DNA of 64,000 bases. It comes from Collimonas sp. OK412. Its GTDB lineage: Bacteria; Pseudomonadota; Gammaproteobacteria; Burkholderiales; Burkholderiaceae_D. Positions 7,112 to 14,603 of the stretch are shown here, piece by piece. Position 1 is the first letter of the stretch, and each line of letters starts with the position of its first letter. The notes beneath the pieces are model-generated. The model saw only the letters and a program-made list of their open reading frames with translations, did no database searches and was not told the origin of the DNA. Location of the stretch: the NCBI RefSeq assembly GCF_900112135.1, contig NZ_FOLC01000020.1:1-64000 (forward strand), in the 5' to 3' direction. The translations under genes were made by a program, and so were the position numbers.

Positions 7112-7819
7112 TCAAGGCAGTGTCAAATCGAATGACTGAAGAAGTTCTTTCAAATGGCGATACTCAGGGTCTCTGAGCTCCTTTTTTGATGCCTCTAATA
7201 CAGTAAGCAACGGACCTATGACTTCAGTCCCGAATATTTTTTCATTTTCAATCCGACGCAAAATACTGACAAAATCCTGATGAGAGATATTTGCTCGTCG
7301 AAAGCAATTTATCGTATATCTAACAAAGCCAGGTGCGTCAACAAATGCCCCCCTCTTTTGACCGACAACTTGCATATCGTAATTACAGGGTTGCTTTGAA
7401 TTATTTACAAATGCAAAATCAACATCCGAGCCATATTCCGACGTAAACGTTACATACCAACATTTACGAAATATTTGATATGGGAACCAAATCATCGTCA
7501 TATTCCAGTCGGATCCACCGAAACCAAATTTTGGGAATGCTTCTGCAAGCATAGATAGTTGGCTCCCCAAATTTTTTGTTACTGTCGCGGCCATGCTGTA
7601 AGAGTCGCTGTCAGGCGCGACTGATTTCCCCGCGATGAAAATTTTTAATTCATCATCCCAAGGGCAGAACGGACTAAGGCTCTGGTCTATTTCGGTAATC
7701 CTTTCCACGCTAGCCCCCCAGCATTGGTCCAGTATAGCGGGAGCCATGACGTCTTCAGTGATCGATATGGCTTCCCTCTGAAGTATGGAATTTAGAATCG
7801 TGGATCGCAGTGTATTCAA
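7112..7819 (-). CDS. hypothetical protein
   Basis: A 235-residue soluble-looking protein with no signal peptide or membrane segment. The frame opens with TTG at 7819 and has no strong binding site; the ATG of MAPAILDQ 24 codons in is an alternative start. It is rich in aromatic residues in the middle (WNMTMIWFPYQIFRKCWYVTF) and has a regular helical C-terminus (GPLLTVLEASKKELRD). I recognise no domain. It is convergent with the UspA gene, separated by 28 bases, and AT-richer than core genes. Confidence 0.6.
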   Translation of the reverse strand: MNTLRSTILNSILQREAISITEDVMAPAILDQCWGASVERITEIDQSLSPFCPWDDELKIFIAGKSVAPDSDSYSMAATVTKNLGSQLSMLAEAFPKFGFGGSDWNMTMIWFPYQIFRKCWYVTFTSEYGSDVDFAFVNNSKQPCNYDMQVVGQKRGAFVDAPGFVRYTINCFRRANISHQDFVSILRRIENEKIFGTEVIGPLLTVLEASKKELRDPEYRHLKELLQSFDLTLP

Positions 7820-7938
7820 CTTGGGAATTCGGTCAGAGGTATTTGATTGAAGTTTCGATGGAAATTAATCATCTCAACGTCACCGCGAAAATTATTAATA
7901 TACCATCGGATTGTCTACGGCTATGAACGTCGCATATT

Positions 7939-7958
7939 GGCCGTTTTGAGCCGGTCGC
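7939..7958 (-). repeat. degenerate intergenic repeat, copy in the 7820-8071 gap
   Basis: On the minus strand this reads GCGACCGGCTCAAAACGGCC, closely matching the cores at about 11865 and 12729. It lies in the 252-bp gap 7820-8071, in which I see no gene. Confidence 0.45.
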
Positions 7959-8071
7959 CACAGACACATTTCGCCACTTAACAGATGATCGATTCCCTTG
8001 ACGGCAGACCTTCAACGGCTAATTTAAATAAATCTGCGAAGTAATTTTTGCTCAAAATGAATTGTTAAACA

Positions 8072-8938
8072 TTACTGTCGAGACTGTTTGAACAACCAAT
8101 CTCGCCACCAATATCCTGGGTAGATTTCCGCGGGTAATTGATGATCTATACCGTCGTATTCTCTGAATTGGATATTCTTTCCGCCAATGCGTACCAATTC
8201 ATTGAAAAATCTGCGATCGGCAGTTATAGGGTTTTCAGTGTCCGAGTTTCCATGAATGATCAATATAGATAGATTTTTGAAGGTTGGAGCGGACGAATCT
8301 GCCGGTGCGATTCCTGAAACTGGTACTACTGCAGCAAATAGATTCGGTCTGAGAGTCGGTGAAAGCCATGCTGCCGACCCACCCATTGAAAATCCTACGG
8401 CATAGATCTTAGATTTGTCGACGGCATGATGTGCAGTGAAGTCTTCTACCAGCTCAAGTGCAGCATTCAAAGCCGCAGTGGGTTCCGCGTGTTGGTCTGA
8501 CGATGGCGGCCCATAATTGGCACTTCTGATAGGGAACTGAGGGATCAGAACGTAAGCCTGATAACGCTCACGTACATCTGACACTGCCCATGTTTTGGCG
8601 AGCCGATCAAGCTGCGTCAAATTGTCTGTACCAACACCGCCGGAGCCGTGTAGTTGCAGCACAAGGGGATAGGATTTCCCCTGGATACTATGTGACGGAG
8701 TCAAAAATCTGTATCGCAGCTTTGTTCCATCAGAAGCTTGAAAATCGGCAGTATCAAACTTTGTCGGTTCGATGGAGCCAAAAGCATCTTTGGCAAAAGA
8801 TGTGGAGTTCTTGATGATGTTGTATTTGGGAGTTATAGATTCGCAGCCACTTGTGGCAATGCAGGACGCAAGGATGAGGATAGACAACCAGATATTTTGC
8901 ATGAGTAGCAGAGCTATGTTTTTATTTATCTGTTCCAT
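8072..8938 (-). CDS. alpha/beta-hydrolase lipoprotein (esterase or peptidase-like)
   Basis: A 288-residue protein. The N-terminus has a lipoprotein signal ending in the lipobox ATSGC (cysteine about residue 32), so it should be anchored to a membrane outside the cytoplasm. The hydrolase domain follows: oxyanion motif LQLHGSGG (about 93-100), nucleophile elbow GFSMGG (serine about 180), the acid in HGNSDTENP (about 232) and the histidine in GIDHQLP (about 265). This is the arrangement of PHB-depolymerase-like and dienelactone-hydrolase-like esterases; the natural substrate cannot be read from sequence. It is divergent from the gene at 9176, with a small inverted-repeat element between the two. 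Confidence 0.85.
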   Translation of the reverse strand: MEQINKNIALLLMQNIWLSILILASCIATSGCESITPKYNIIKNSTSFAKDAFGSIEPTKFDTADFQASDGTKLRYRFLTPSHSIQGKSYPLVLQLHGSGGVGTDNLTQLDRLAKTWAVSDVRERYQAYVLIPQFPIRSANYGPPSSDQHAEPTAALNAALELVEDFTAHHAVDKSKIYAVGFSMGGSAAWLSPTLRPNLFAAVVPVSGIAPADSSAPTFKNLSILIIHGNSDTENPITADRRFFNELVRIGGKNIQFREYDGIDHQLPAEIYPGYWWRDWLFKQSRQ

Positions 8939-8996
8939 GATTCACACTATCCAATGAAAACTGTATTGTAGTTGGATCCAACGACAGCTCTTGGCC

Positions 8997-9135
8997 GAGG
9001 CTGTGTAAAAACGCAGAAAAATTTTGTTGAAAGGAAAATCGACCTTTCAAAACGGCCGCTATGCCATTTTTTCGGCATCGGCAATGGTGTCCCTACCCAC
9101 GAATTTTTGTCAGATTTACGTTTTTACACAGCCTC
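8997..9135. mobile_element. miniature inverted-repeat element (MITE-like)
   Basis: GAGGCTGTGTAAAAACG at 8997-9013 is repeated perfectly in inverse at 9119-9135. GGCC flanks both ends; since GGCC is itself palindromic, the inverted match extends to 22 bp (8992-9140), and GGCC could be a 4-bp target duplication. The 139-bp interior has no gene but contains smaller hairpins (TTGAAAGG with CCTTTCAA; ATGCC with GGCAT). The ends resemble those of common bacterial insertion sequences, so it is probably mobilised by a full-size relative. A frame from 8972 reads through it into the next gene, but a better start exists at 9176. Confidence 0.7.
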
Positions 9136-9175
9136 GGCCAGAACCAGACATTCATCATTGCTGAGGAATAACGCT

Positions 9176-10000
9176 TTGAATCAATGCACCTACCGCCAAC
9201 TACATGACGCGCTGCTGGACTACCAGGGGGACCGTGCATATGCTGAGGTGCTGTTACCTTGGCTGCAGGCGAATACAGATCAGCATCTGTGGTTGCGTTC
9301 TATTAATCAACGCGAGGGCAAGCCGATTCCCTCAGTTAAAGAGGACGAATTATGGGACCTCTATGCATTGAGTCGAGTCTTTGATCTCTTGCTTTTGCGA
9401 TTTCAAGACGGAGGAGCAGAGGCGGACTGGGATGGTCCACATATTTCTACGGATGAATTCTTGGAGTTCACAAAGGCCTTTGGTCTAACTGTGGTGACGC
9501 CTACTTCCTATTCAGCTTTCTATCACGAGGTTGTGAAAGTTGAGTTGTCCGACAAGCTATCTCGCGCTCCAGCGATCAAGGCGTACCGATGGCCATGCGT
9601 GATGCTTGGAAACCTGCTGATCTTGCGGGGCGGGGTGGAATTGACCTCAGGAGCTAACATTCTCAGTCCGGACGTAGCTGAGAACTCGACCCTTTACTGG
9701 ACGTATCGCCGAAAGGGACGTCCACATCAAGACCTGTCGCACGGATGGGGGAGTAACTCGCAGTGGCGAACGGCTTTTCGCCGAGACTATGTAATTGGGA
9801 ACGTCCAATATTTCAACGTCGACGGCAAACAGGACCTGCAAGCGAAGGGTGAAAAGTTGACGCGGATACTAGAATCAGACCCTGAGCTGACATTGGAAGA
9901 ACGCGTCGAGTTGCTAACGAATCGTTGCTTTGTAAAATGCGCAAAACCGCATGATGAATTATGGCCTTACGATGATCGCTTTCAAATAGCGCTCAGCTAA
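9176..10000 (+). CDS. hypothetical protein beside a MITE
   Basis: A 274-residue protein if the TTG at 9176 is used; this has a GAGGAA site at good spacing. The longer frame from 8972 runs through the MITE, so its first 68 residues would be transposon-derived. The protein is hydrophilic with many tryptophans and aspartates ([54 protein letters not shown]) and has no signal peptide. I do not recognise the family. Size, composition and placement in a set of orphan genes fit proteins of toxin-immunity or accessory loci, but that is a guess. Confidence 0.65.
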   Translation: MNQCTYRQLHDALLDYQGDRAYAEVLLPWLQANTDQHLWLRSINQREGKPIPSVKEDELWDLYALSRVFDLLLLRFQDGGAEADWDGPHISTDEFLEFTKAFGLTVVTPTSYSAFYHEVVKVELSDKLSRAPAIKAYRWPCVMLGNLLILRGGVELTSGANILSPDVAENSTLYWTYRRKGRPHQDLSHGWGSNSQWRTAFRRDYVIGNVQYFNVDGKQDLQAKGEKLTRILESDPELTLEERVELLTNRCFVKCAKPHDELWPYDDRFQIALS

Positions 10001-10026
10001 AGTCCGCCACCGCCAACTCCTGAGAT

Positions 10027-10161
10027 AGCCCCATATGTTGCATACACGCGCCCACTCGCTGCCGGATGGAGTGTCAGTAGCCAGACAAAGATTGCCAAGC
10101 TGACGCCCGCAGGCAGCAGCAACCAAATCCCACCTTTGCCACTTAACCAAAGCAAGGGCAT
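10027..10161 (-). pseudogene. fragment of a UPF0060 (YnfA) membrane protein gene
   Basis: On the minus strand about 45 codons read [19 protein letters not shown], then [20 protein letters not shown], then YATYGA, the middle of UPF0060/YnfA small membrane proteins, where the [17 protein letters not shown] stretch is highly conserved. Before it the family N-terminus is missing, and after YATYGA the frame drifts into a glycine run and stops ([10 protein letters not shown]-like), consistent with frameshifts in the VYI-VA segment. The full family is about 105-110 residues, so this is a decayed remnant. The frame stays open to 10320, but that N-terminus does not match. Confidence 0.65.
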
Positions 10162-10308
10162 CAGCGAGGCATCAGATGCCCACGGGCCGTAACCGTCCAA
10201 CAGCTCCTCCAAAAATTGTTCCAAAGCATCCAAATCAACATGCCGCGGGTGTATTATTTGGCAAGTTAGGAGCAAGGTTGCTCCTGACAGGGAAAATAGG
10301 AGATTAAG

Positions 10309-10812
10309 TTGCTTCAACAATTTTCAAAGTCATTCTTGATAGCGTGCGCATTGTACGGTGTTGCCACATCCGCGTCTTTCGCCGGTGACGATAAGCAATT
10401 GACAATTACACCTAAGCCTGGCAAAACCGTTTGTCAGTCAACATCCACCATCATCGGCGAGACTTCAGTTAAAGCAGAGCTATGCGTCAGCCAAGGAAAT
10501 TTTTCGCATGATAACTATTTTTTGAAAATTGATGGAAAAACGCTGATCAAAGGAATTGACGATGAAACTACGAATGGCATTTCATCGGCATATAACAATC
10601 AGCAAATCAATCTGAAATGCGTACCTCAAGAGGTAAAGCCAAATGCTACGCCAGAAGAGATTCAAAAGATCATGCCAAACACACCCGTGGAAAAAACACG
10701 GTCCTATGCTGAACTAATGAAAAATTCGAGTCTTTCAATGGAAGTCGGAAGACTATGCACGGCAGTTGCTGACAACAAGCAATTCATTGAGGTTCAGGTA
10801 ATTTTTGAATAG
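10309..10812 (+). CDS. periplasmic hypothetical protein
   Basis: A 167-residue protein starting with TTG at 10309, with an AGGAG site five bases upstream. Residues 1-25 form a Sec signal peptide with a likely cleavage after ASFA, leaving GDDKQLT. The mature protein has four cysteines (VCQS, ELCVS, LKCVP, RLCTA), suitable for two disulfides, and a lysine-rich surface. I recognise no family. It is the first of eight small same-strand genes in a row. The start overlaps by 12 bases the open frame around the opposite-strand YnfA fragment. Confidence 0.7.
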   Translation: MLQQFSKSFLIACALYGVATSASFAGDDKQLTITPKPGKTVCQSTSTIIGETSVKAELCVSQGNFSHDNYFLKIDGKTLIKGIDDETTNGISSAYNNQQINLKCVPQEVKPNATPEEIQKIMPNTPVEKTRSYAELMKNSSLSMEVGRLCTAVADNKQFIEVQVIFE

Positions 10813-10917
10813 ATGGGCGTGGTTCCAACGAAGTTGGACAGGGCATGTCCGATCGAGTCGGAACTATTACAACTTAGCATGCTGGTATCGGCCAATATCC
10901 CTACCTTAGGAACCTGA

Positions 10918-11307
10918 ATGTCTTTTTTGATCAGCCTGATTCCGCTCTTAATGATTGGATTTCTTTACGTTTGGTATCTCCGCTTGGCGGCACGCTGGAC
11001 ACTCAAGATTTCGTTAAGTCGAAAACTCGCCTGGATATTTGTTGCGATTGTTTTCATCGTGTCTATGTTAGTTCGTAGATTTCTATCTCTGGAAGGCATT
11101 CCAGTTGCAACAATTGCGGGTATGGCTCTTCACCTTGCATTTGGCTCACTTTTTTTTGGGAATTTTGCGATTGATCAAGATCGAAAACGACCGAAAATCA
11201 TCGGCGGATTGAAAATGACTTCTGTTGCTATGGCCTTGTTACTCGCAACTGTCGGGGCGCTATTTTTTGCTGTGAATATTCTTCAGAAAAATGTACCGGC
11301 CTCCTAG
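10918..11307 (+). CDS. small multi-pass membrane protein
   Basis: A 129-residue protein with about four membrane segments: residues 3-22 (LISLIPLLMIGFLYVWYL), 38-55, 64-82 and 101-121 (VAMALLLATVGALFFAV). Short basic loops (SLSRK, RKRPK) suggest orientation by the positive-inside rule. No catalytic motif. Family not recognised. It sits 105 bp downstream of the previous gene and 151 bp from the next, in the row of small orphan genes. Confidence 0.65.
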   Translation: MSFLISLIPLLMIGFLYVWYLRLAARWTLKISLSRKLAWIFVAIVFIVSMLVRRFLSLEGIPVATIAGMALHLAFGSLFFGNFAIDQDRKRPKIIGGLKMTSVAMALLLATVGALFFAVNILQKNVPAS

Positions 11308-11458
11308 CATGGCGGTCGATCTGAGTGATAGTTGCGCGCTGCAAATCCTAATGTTATTTCGAACGACCAATCGCCAATCTCTACGTTAACGGCGTATGGC
11401 TAACCGAGGCGGTTCCCTTTCATTACATTGATTTTCAAGACTAATTCATAGGTGCGCG

Positions 11459-11773
11459 ATGGAATGGTTGGAACCATGGTGGTCAACGGAGAAATTACCC
11501 CAGGAATTTCATGATTCTCTCCAAAGACAGTTGGAAATCGAGGTGGGACCAGGGCATGCGATGTACGGATTGCCTGTTCATCTCATTGCAAGAGGCAATG
11601 GCGACGACGCTCTGTTTGAGATTTTAGACGGAACCGGTCGAGTAGCCGACGTCCACTTAACATGGAGTAAAGGGCAGGAACAACCTCCCTGGCCAGGAAC
11701 AACTATTTATGAAAATTTAGCGGTATGGGCAGCATCAGTCATGATTCCGAATCACCAAGATTGGACCGACTGA
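11459..11773 (+). CDS. conserved hypothetical protein, possible immunity-type
   Basis: A 104-residue acidic cytoplasmic protein. Landmarks are MEWLEPWW at the start, VGPGHAMYGLPVHLIARGNGDDALFEI in the middle and VHLTWSKGQEQPPWPGTTIY toward the end. I have the impression of a widespread small family of unknown function scattered among proteobacterial orphan genes, but cannot name it. Its single-domain alpha/beta look and location in a row of orphan genes fit an immunity-protein role, which is inference. A preceding GGTGCG is only a weak binding site. Confidence 0.6.
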   Translation: MEWLEPWWSTEKLPQEFHDSLQRQLEIEVGPGHAMYGLPVHLIARGNGDDALFEILDGTGRVADVHLTWSKGQEQPPWPGTTIYENLAVWAASVMIPNHQDWTD

Positions 11774-11808
11774 AACACACCAGATGTCGCTAGTTGTCTA
11801 CTTGCATG

Positions 11809-11899
11809 AATGTCTGCTATTGATAGGCGCGACAGCTCGCTTTGGGTCGAGATCGACCTGTTGCGGTCGGCTCAAAACGGCCATGAGCGGACGACTGCC
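11809..11899 (+). repeat. degenerate intergenic repeat, copy after the 11459 gene
   Basis: Landmarks are TGTCTGCT, GCTTTGGGTCGA, TTGCGGTCGGCTCAAAACGGCC and AGCGGACGA. The outer parts (TGTCTGC... and ...GCGGACG) are roughly inverted, so the unit can fold back on itself. It is the best preserved member of a family also found at about 7939, 12700, 13133, 13545, 14081 and 14516. Confidence 0.55.
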
Positions 11900-11937
11900 A
11901 ATGAAAGCGCAGCCGACTTTAGACATGAAAGGACATA

Positions 11938-12660
11938 ATGACAAACTGGAACATAATAAAAGTCGTTCTGACGAGTCTCTCGATAGTTTTGCTATCTAGT
12001 TGTGGTCATTATCAGCAAATGACTCTTTATCAACCGAGCATGCCTGAGGCGGCACGTAAAGATTTCAAGAGTTATAGCGAATATAACGGCTATATGAGCA
12101 TGCAGCCAGCGCACGGTGTGTTCGTACAGTTGGCGGCAGAGGGTGGCATTACTCAGTCGCCGAGACTGGTAATGACGATTTTTTTGGACAAAGAAGCGTC
12201 AATGCGCTGGATCTCCGCCATCGCACTCGTATCAGATCTTCAAGGCAAGAATCAACATAGTGTGCGCATTGGCCAATTGGGTTTTCGAAATTATTGCGGA
12301 CCTCCGCCAAAACGGATTTGTTCGATCTCCGATATCAATCTGGTGGACGGCCCAGTCGAAATAAAAAAATACCAGCGAGGAACTGGAGAGTGGGATAGAA
12401 CCGAGACAATACACGTGGCGACAGGCCCAACAAACCGCATCCGAGGTACGCGATTGATCACTGAGCAGGTAATGCTTTCCGGAAAAGAGCGTTGGCTGAA
12501 AGTCGATGTACCACTTGCCATCGATGAAGGCTATCCCGACCTCAGAGAATTAATCTTGGCACTGCCGCCACTTGAGATCAATGGACAAAAAACTGACTTT
12601 CCACCAATTAAGATACTTCAGCAGAAACAAACAATTTATAGTCCTTTAAAGTTCTTCTAA
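11938..12660 (+). CDS. lipoprotein of unknown function
   Basis: A 240-residue protein with a lipoprotein signal: a hydrophobic stretch VVLTSLSIVLL then the lipobox LSSC (cysteine about residue 22), so it should be lipidated and membrane-anchored. The mature part is beta-rich with several conserved-looking motifs (VRIGQLGFRNYCGPPPKR, YQRGTGEWDRTETIHVATG) but no family I know. AAAGGA lies just before the ATG at 11938. It is the largest of the row of small orphan genes. Confidence 0.7.
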   Translation: MTNWNIIKVVLTSLSIVLLSSCGHYQQMTLYQPSMPEAARKDFKSYSEYNGYMSMQPAHGVFVQLAAEGGITQSPRLVMTIFLDKEASMRWISAIALVSDLQGKNQHSVRIGQLGFRNYCGPPPKRICSISDINLVDGPVEIKKYQRGTGEWDRTETIHVATGPTNRIRGTRLITEQVMLSGKERWLKVDVPLAIDEGYPDLRELILALPPLEINGQKTDFPPIKILQQKQTIYSPLKFF

Positions 12661-12699
12661 GCAGGGGTCGCTTTAACGATTTTCTCGCGGGCTTCATCG

Positions 12700-12760
12700 C
12701 ATGTCCGTAATCGAATTTGGCCTGTCGCGACCGTCTCAAAACGGCCAAAAGCAGCCGCTT
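12700..12760 (+). repeat. degenerate intergenic repeat, copy after the lipoprotein gene
   Basis: ATGTCCG, TTTGGCCTGTCGCGACCGTC, then TCAAAACGGCCAAAAGCAGCCGCTT: the same core as the 11809 copy, more diverged at the left. It lies in the 150-bp spacer 12661-12810. Confidence 0.5.
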
Positions 12761-12810
12761 CTTCTTGTGACTCCAGACGGGACACTAATGCGGCTAACAT
12801 CAGGAGTGTT

Positions 12811-13131
12811 ATGAAGATAAATGTTATTCGCCAGGCGTGCTGTGCAGCCGATGACCAAATCAACAGACTTGATGCGGTTTACGAAGTAGATGGGAACACT
12901 ACTATCGAGGTTTTAATGCGGAAAATTTGCTCGTTAAATTTTTTACAATACTCGTCCACCCACAATCGACTAAGTGCCGAGGTCGACGGTCGGCAAGTCG
13001 CGGAAATATACCCCTCAGGCGACCCGACTTGGACTTTGGGTATCTTGCCTACTGAACCAGTCACGTCGGCAATAGGCGACAACACCTTGCATTTTGTCTT
13101 CCGTCTAAACTCTACTCGTGCTGAAAGCTAA
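12811..13131 (+). CDS. hypothetical protein
   Basis: A 106-residue protein with a CAGGAG site before the ATG. It is hydrophilic, with a cysteine pair near the start (QACCAADDQ) and beta-strand-like segments (TTIEVLMRKI, RLSAEVDGRQVAEIYP, TLHFVFRLN). No signal peptide, membrane segment or known motif. It belongs to the row of small orphan genes. Confidence 0.6.
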   Translation: MKINVIRQACCAADDQINRLDAVYEVDGNTTIEVLMRKICSLNFLQYSSTHNRLSAEVDGRQVAEIYPSGDPTWTLGILPTEPVTSAIGDNTLHFVFRLNSTRAES

Positions 13132-13132
13132 C

Positions 13133-13170
13133 GTCGGCCAATCGCGGTCGATCGATAGTGTCTGCCAAAC
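13133..13170 (+). repeat. fragment of the degenerate intergenic repeat
   Basis: GTCGGCCAATCGCGGTCGATCGATAGTGTCTGCC starts just after the stop of the 12811 gene. It keeps only the GTCGGCCAA and TGTCTGCC landmarks of the family. Confidence 0.35.
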
Positions 13171-13245
13171 TGATGGAGAGTCATGGCGGAGCCCTATAGA
13201 ACTGTTTGGTCACCATAGTCAAAACAAATTTAAAAAAGGAAGAAC

Positions 13246-13533
13246 ATGTTGTTGGTTCCGGAGCCGTCTCGTTACTATTGTGAACCTGATGAGGATTATT
13301 TCTTCGCCTGGTTGAAAGCTATTCCAGCGGTTAAGGCTGTCACTGGTACTCCCTCTGGCTTGGAGTTAATCATGGAAGAACCAATAGATAAATTAAGTTT
13401 TTACGAACTCGTCGGTTTAATGACCAGATATGGTTTGGACAGAAGGTGTCTCCGGCCGTTATGTGATTCGCAATCTGATCCTTGGTTCAAGGATCCAAAA
13501 AACTATTGGTATGAGGCTGTCTTTGGTACTTAG
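13246..13533 (+). CDS. conserved hypothetical protein, possible immunity-type
   Basis: A 95-residue acidic protein with a GGAAG site just before the ATG at 13246. It has an acidic start (EPDEDYFFAWLKAI), a central TGTPSGLELIMEEPIDKLSFYELVGLM and the ending DPKNYWYEAVFG. NYWY-AVFG-type endings are familiar to me from small orphan proteins of unknown function. Single-domain, cytoplasmic. An immunity-type role is suggested only by size and setting. Confidence 0.6.
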   Translation: MLLVPEPSRYYCEPDEDYFFAWLKAIPAVKAVTGTPSGLELIMEEPIDKLSFYELVGLMTRYGLDRRCLRPLCDSQSDPWFKDPKNYWYEAVFGT

Positions 13534-13544
13534 CGACAGGTAGG

Positions 13545-13618
13545 CGCATTTGACCAATTGCCTGCAATCGGCCAGAAGCAGCCATTTAAGAGATTTTCCT
13601 GAAAGCGGCCATTCAGTA
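13545..13618 (+). repeat. degenerate intergenic repeat, copy after the 13246 gene
   Basis: TGCAATCGGCCAGAAGCAGCCATTTAAG followed by TGAAAGCGGCCATTCAG: two overlapping ends of the family's right arm, so this spacer may hold two partial copies. Confidence 0.5.
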
Positions 13619-13640
13619 TGCCAAAATCCTTCCCCTAACT

Positions 13641-14072
13641 ATGCAATTACTTTCTTCGTCGTCGACATATTTCTATAAATTCATACTGCCAGTATTGTTG
13701 GCGGTGGTAGCTTGCGTTATATATTTTCGGATGCTAATTGAGGATAGATATAACGCACCGCTGGTTCTATTTGCCTCTGGTGTCATTTTATTTTTTGAGT
13801 ACTGGTTCTTCGGTCGAGCAAAGAAAATCTCACTCGACGGCACGAATTTGGTGATATCAAATTTTCGGCAGGAAGTTCGGGTCCCGCTATCAAATCTCGA
13901 AAAAGCATCTGGTAGTCTCGGAATGAGGCCCGATGTGGTTTGGTTATATTTTCGACAGGCCACACCCTTCGGAAAAAAAATACTTTTTGTGCCAACTGAA
14001 AGGGCATTTCCGGGTTTTAACCAGCATCCTATCGTTGCCATGCTTAACGCAAAGGCTAGAACTCACCAATAA
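13641..14072 (+). CDS. two-TM protein with a PH-like domain
   Basis: A 143-residue protein. Two membrane segments near the N-terminus (residues about 11-29, FILPVLLAVVACVIYF, and 39-54, PLVLFASGVILFFEYW) precede a domain of about 85 residues. That domain has the strand order of bacterial PH-like domains: KISLDGTNLVISNF, EVRVPLSNLEKASG, VVWLYFRQATPFGKKILFVPT. This two-helix plus PH layout occurs in small uncharacterised membrane proteins. Function unknown. Confidence 0.6.
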   Translation: MQLLSSSSTYFYKFILPVLLAVVACVIYFRMLIEDRYNAPLVLFASGVILFFEYWFFGRAKKISLDGTNLVISNFRQEVRVPLSNLEKASGSLGMRPDVVWLYFRQATPFGKKILFVPTERAFPGFNQHPIVAMLNAKARTHQ

Positions 14073-14080
14073 CCAATCAA

Positions 14081-14109
14081 CCGGCTGTAGCCGGCCAAAA
14101 GGAGACGAT
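14081..14109 (+). repeat. fragment of the degenerate intergenic repeat
   Basis: CCGGCTGTAGCCGGCCAAAAGGAGACG includes a short hairpin (CCGGCT-GTA-GCCGG) and the GGCCAAAAG landmark. It lies nine bases after the stop of the gene before it. Confidence 0.35.
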
Positions 14110-14166
14110 CGGGTATTTTGTCTATATTTCTAAGAAGCTGACTCAACCATAAAAAAGAAAATCTTC

Positions 14167-14442
14167 ATGCACTCTGAAATACATATAGAAAATATTTTCA
14201 CTGAGAATACTGAGGCGGGCCTATTTCTTATAATGCAGTGTCAAGTAATCAATGGCGCGGTGCAGATCGGTGCGAACGTGAGCTTGCCGTTTAGTGCTGG
14301 AATCGATATGACGATACCAGTCGATGGTATTGAAGTTATTGGAAATCGACACATTAAAATTAAAGTTCTATGTGAAGATTCTGCGGAAATTGATTTTCTT
14401 CTCGGGTTGAATCTCACCGGAGAGAACTTACTGGTTGAATAA
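14167..14442 (+). CDS. small beta-barrel-like hypothetical protein
   Basis: A 91-residue protein. The order of strands (FLIMQCQVINGAVQIGANVSLPF, then DMTIPVDGIEVIG, then KIKVLCEDSAEIDFLLGLNL) recalls the domain-2 beta barrel of translation GTPases such as EF-Tu, where a GxV-xGxxV-L segment is followed by I--IE. That is a weak fold-level likeness, not a family assignment. Last of the eight rightward small genes; the next gene is leftward and belongs to the prophage. Confidence 0.6.
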   Translation: MHSEIHIENIFTENTEAGLFLIMQCQVINGAVQIGANVSLPFSAGIDMTIPVDGIEVIGNRHIKIKVLCEDSAEIDFLLGLNLTGENLLVE

Positions 14443-14515
14443 ACCAGTTGGAAAGTATAAGTGCATTACAAATTCGACTCTACGTACTAATATCCACCCT
14501 CGTTTTCCGTGCAAC

Positions 14516-14585
14516 GGATGTCTGCTTTGGAGAAATTCGACCGGCGGCTTGGGGTCGGGTGCTGCCGGTCAAGCGGCACATTCCA
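14516..14585 (+). repeat. degenerate intergenic repeat, copy before the prophage operon
   Basis: GGATGTCTGCTTTGGAGAAA, CGGCTTGGGGTCGGGTGCTG and CCGGTCAAGCGGCACATTCC show all landmarks of the family. It lies between the last small rightward gene and the end of the leftward phage operon. Confidence 0.55.
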
Positions 14586-14603
14586 GTCAGATCAAATCAC
14601 GAT

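Noticed and set aside
8972-9175. Upstream start for the gene at 9176
   Set aside because: The extra 68 codons are the MITE itself; the TTG at 9176 has a better ribosome binding site.
10309-14442. Integron cassette array
   Set aside because: Spacing and gene sizes fit, but I found no convincing attC core pairs and no integron integrase. Kept only as a resemblance.
14450-14470. A stretch resembling the tRNA-Val 3' end, a candidate left attachment site of the prophage
   Set aside because: About 13 of 16 bases match with a gap, right where attL is expected, but without a long perfect block it does not exceed what chance can give.
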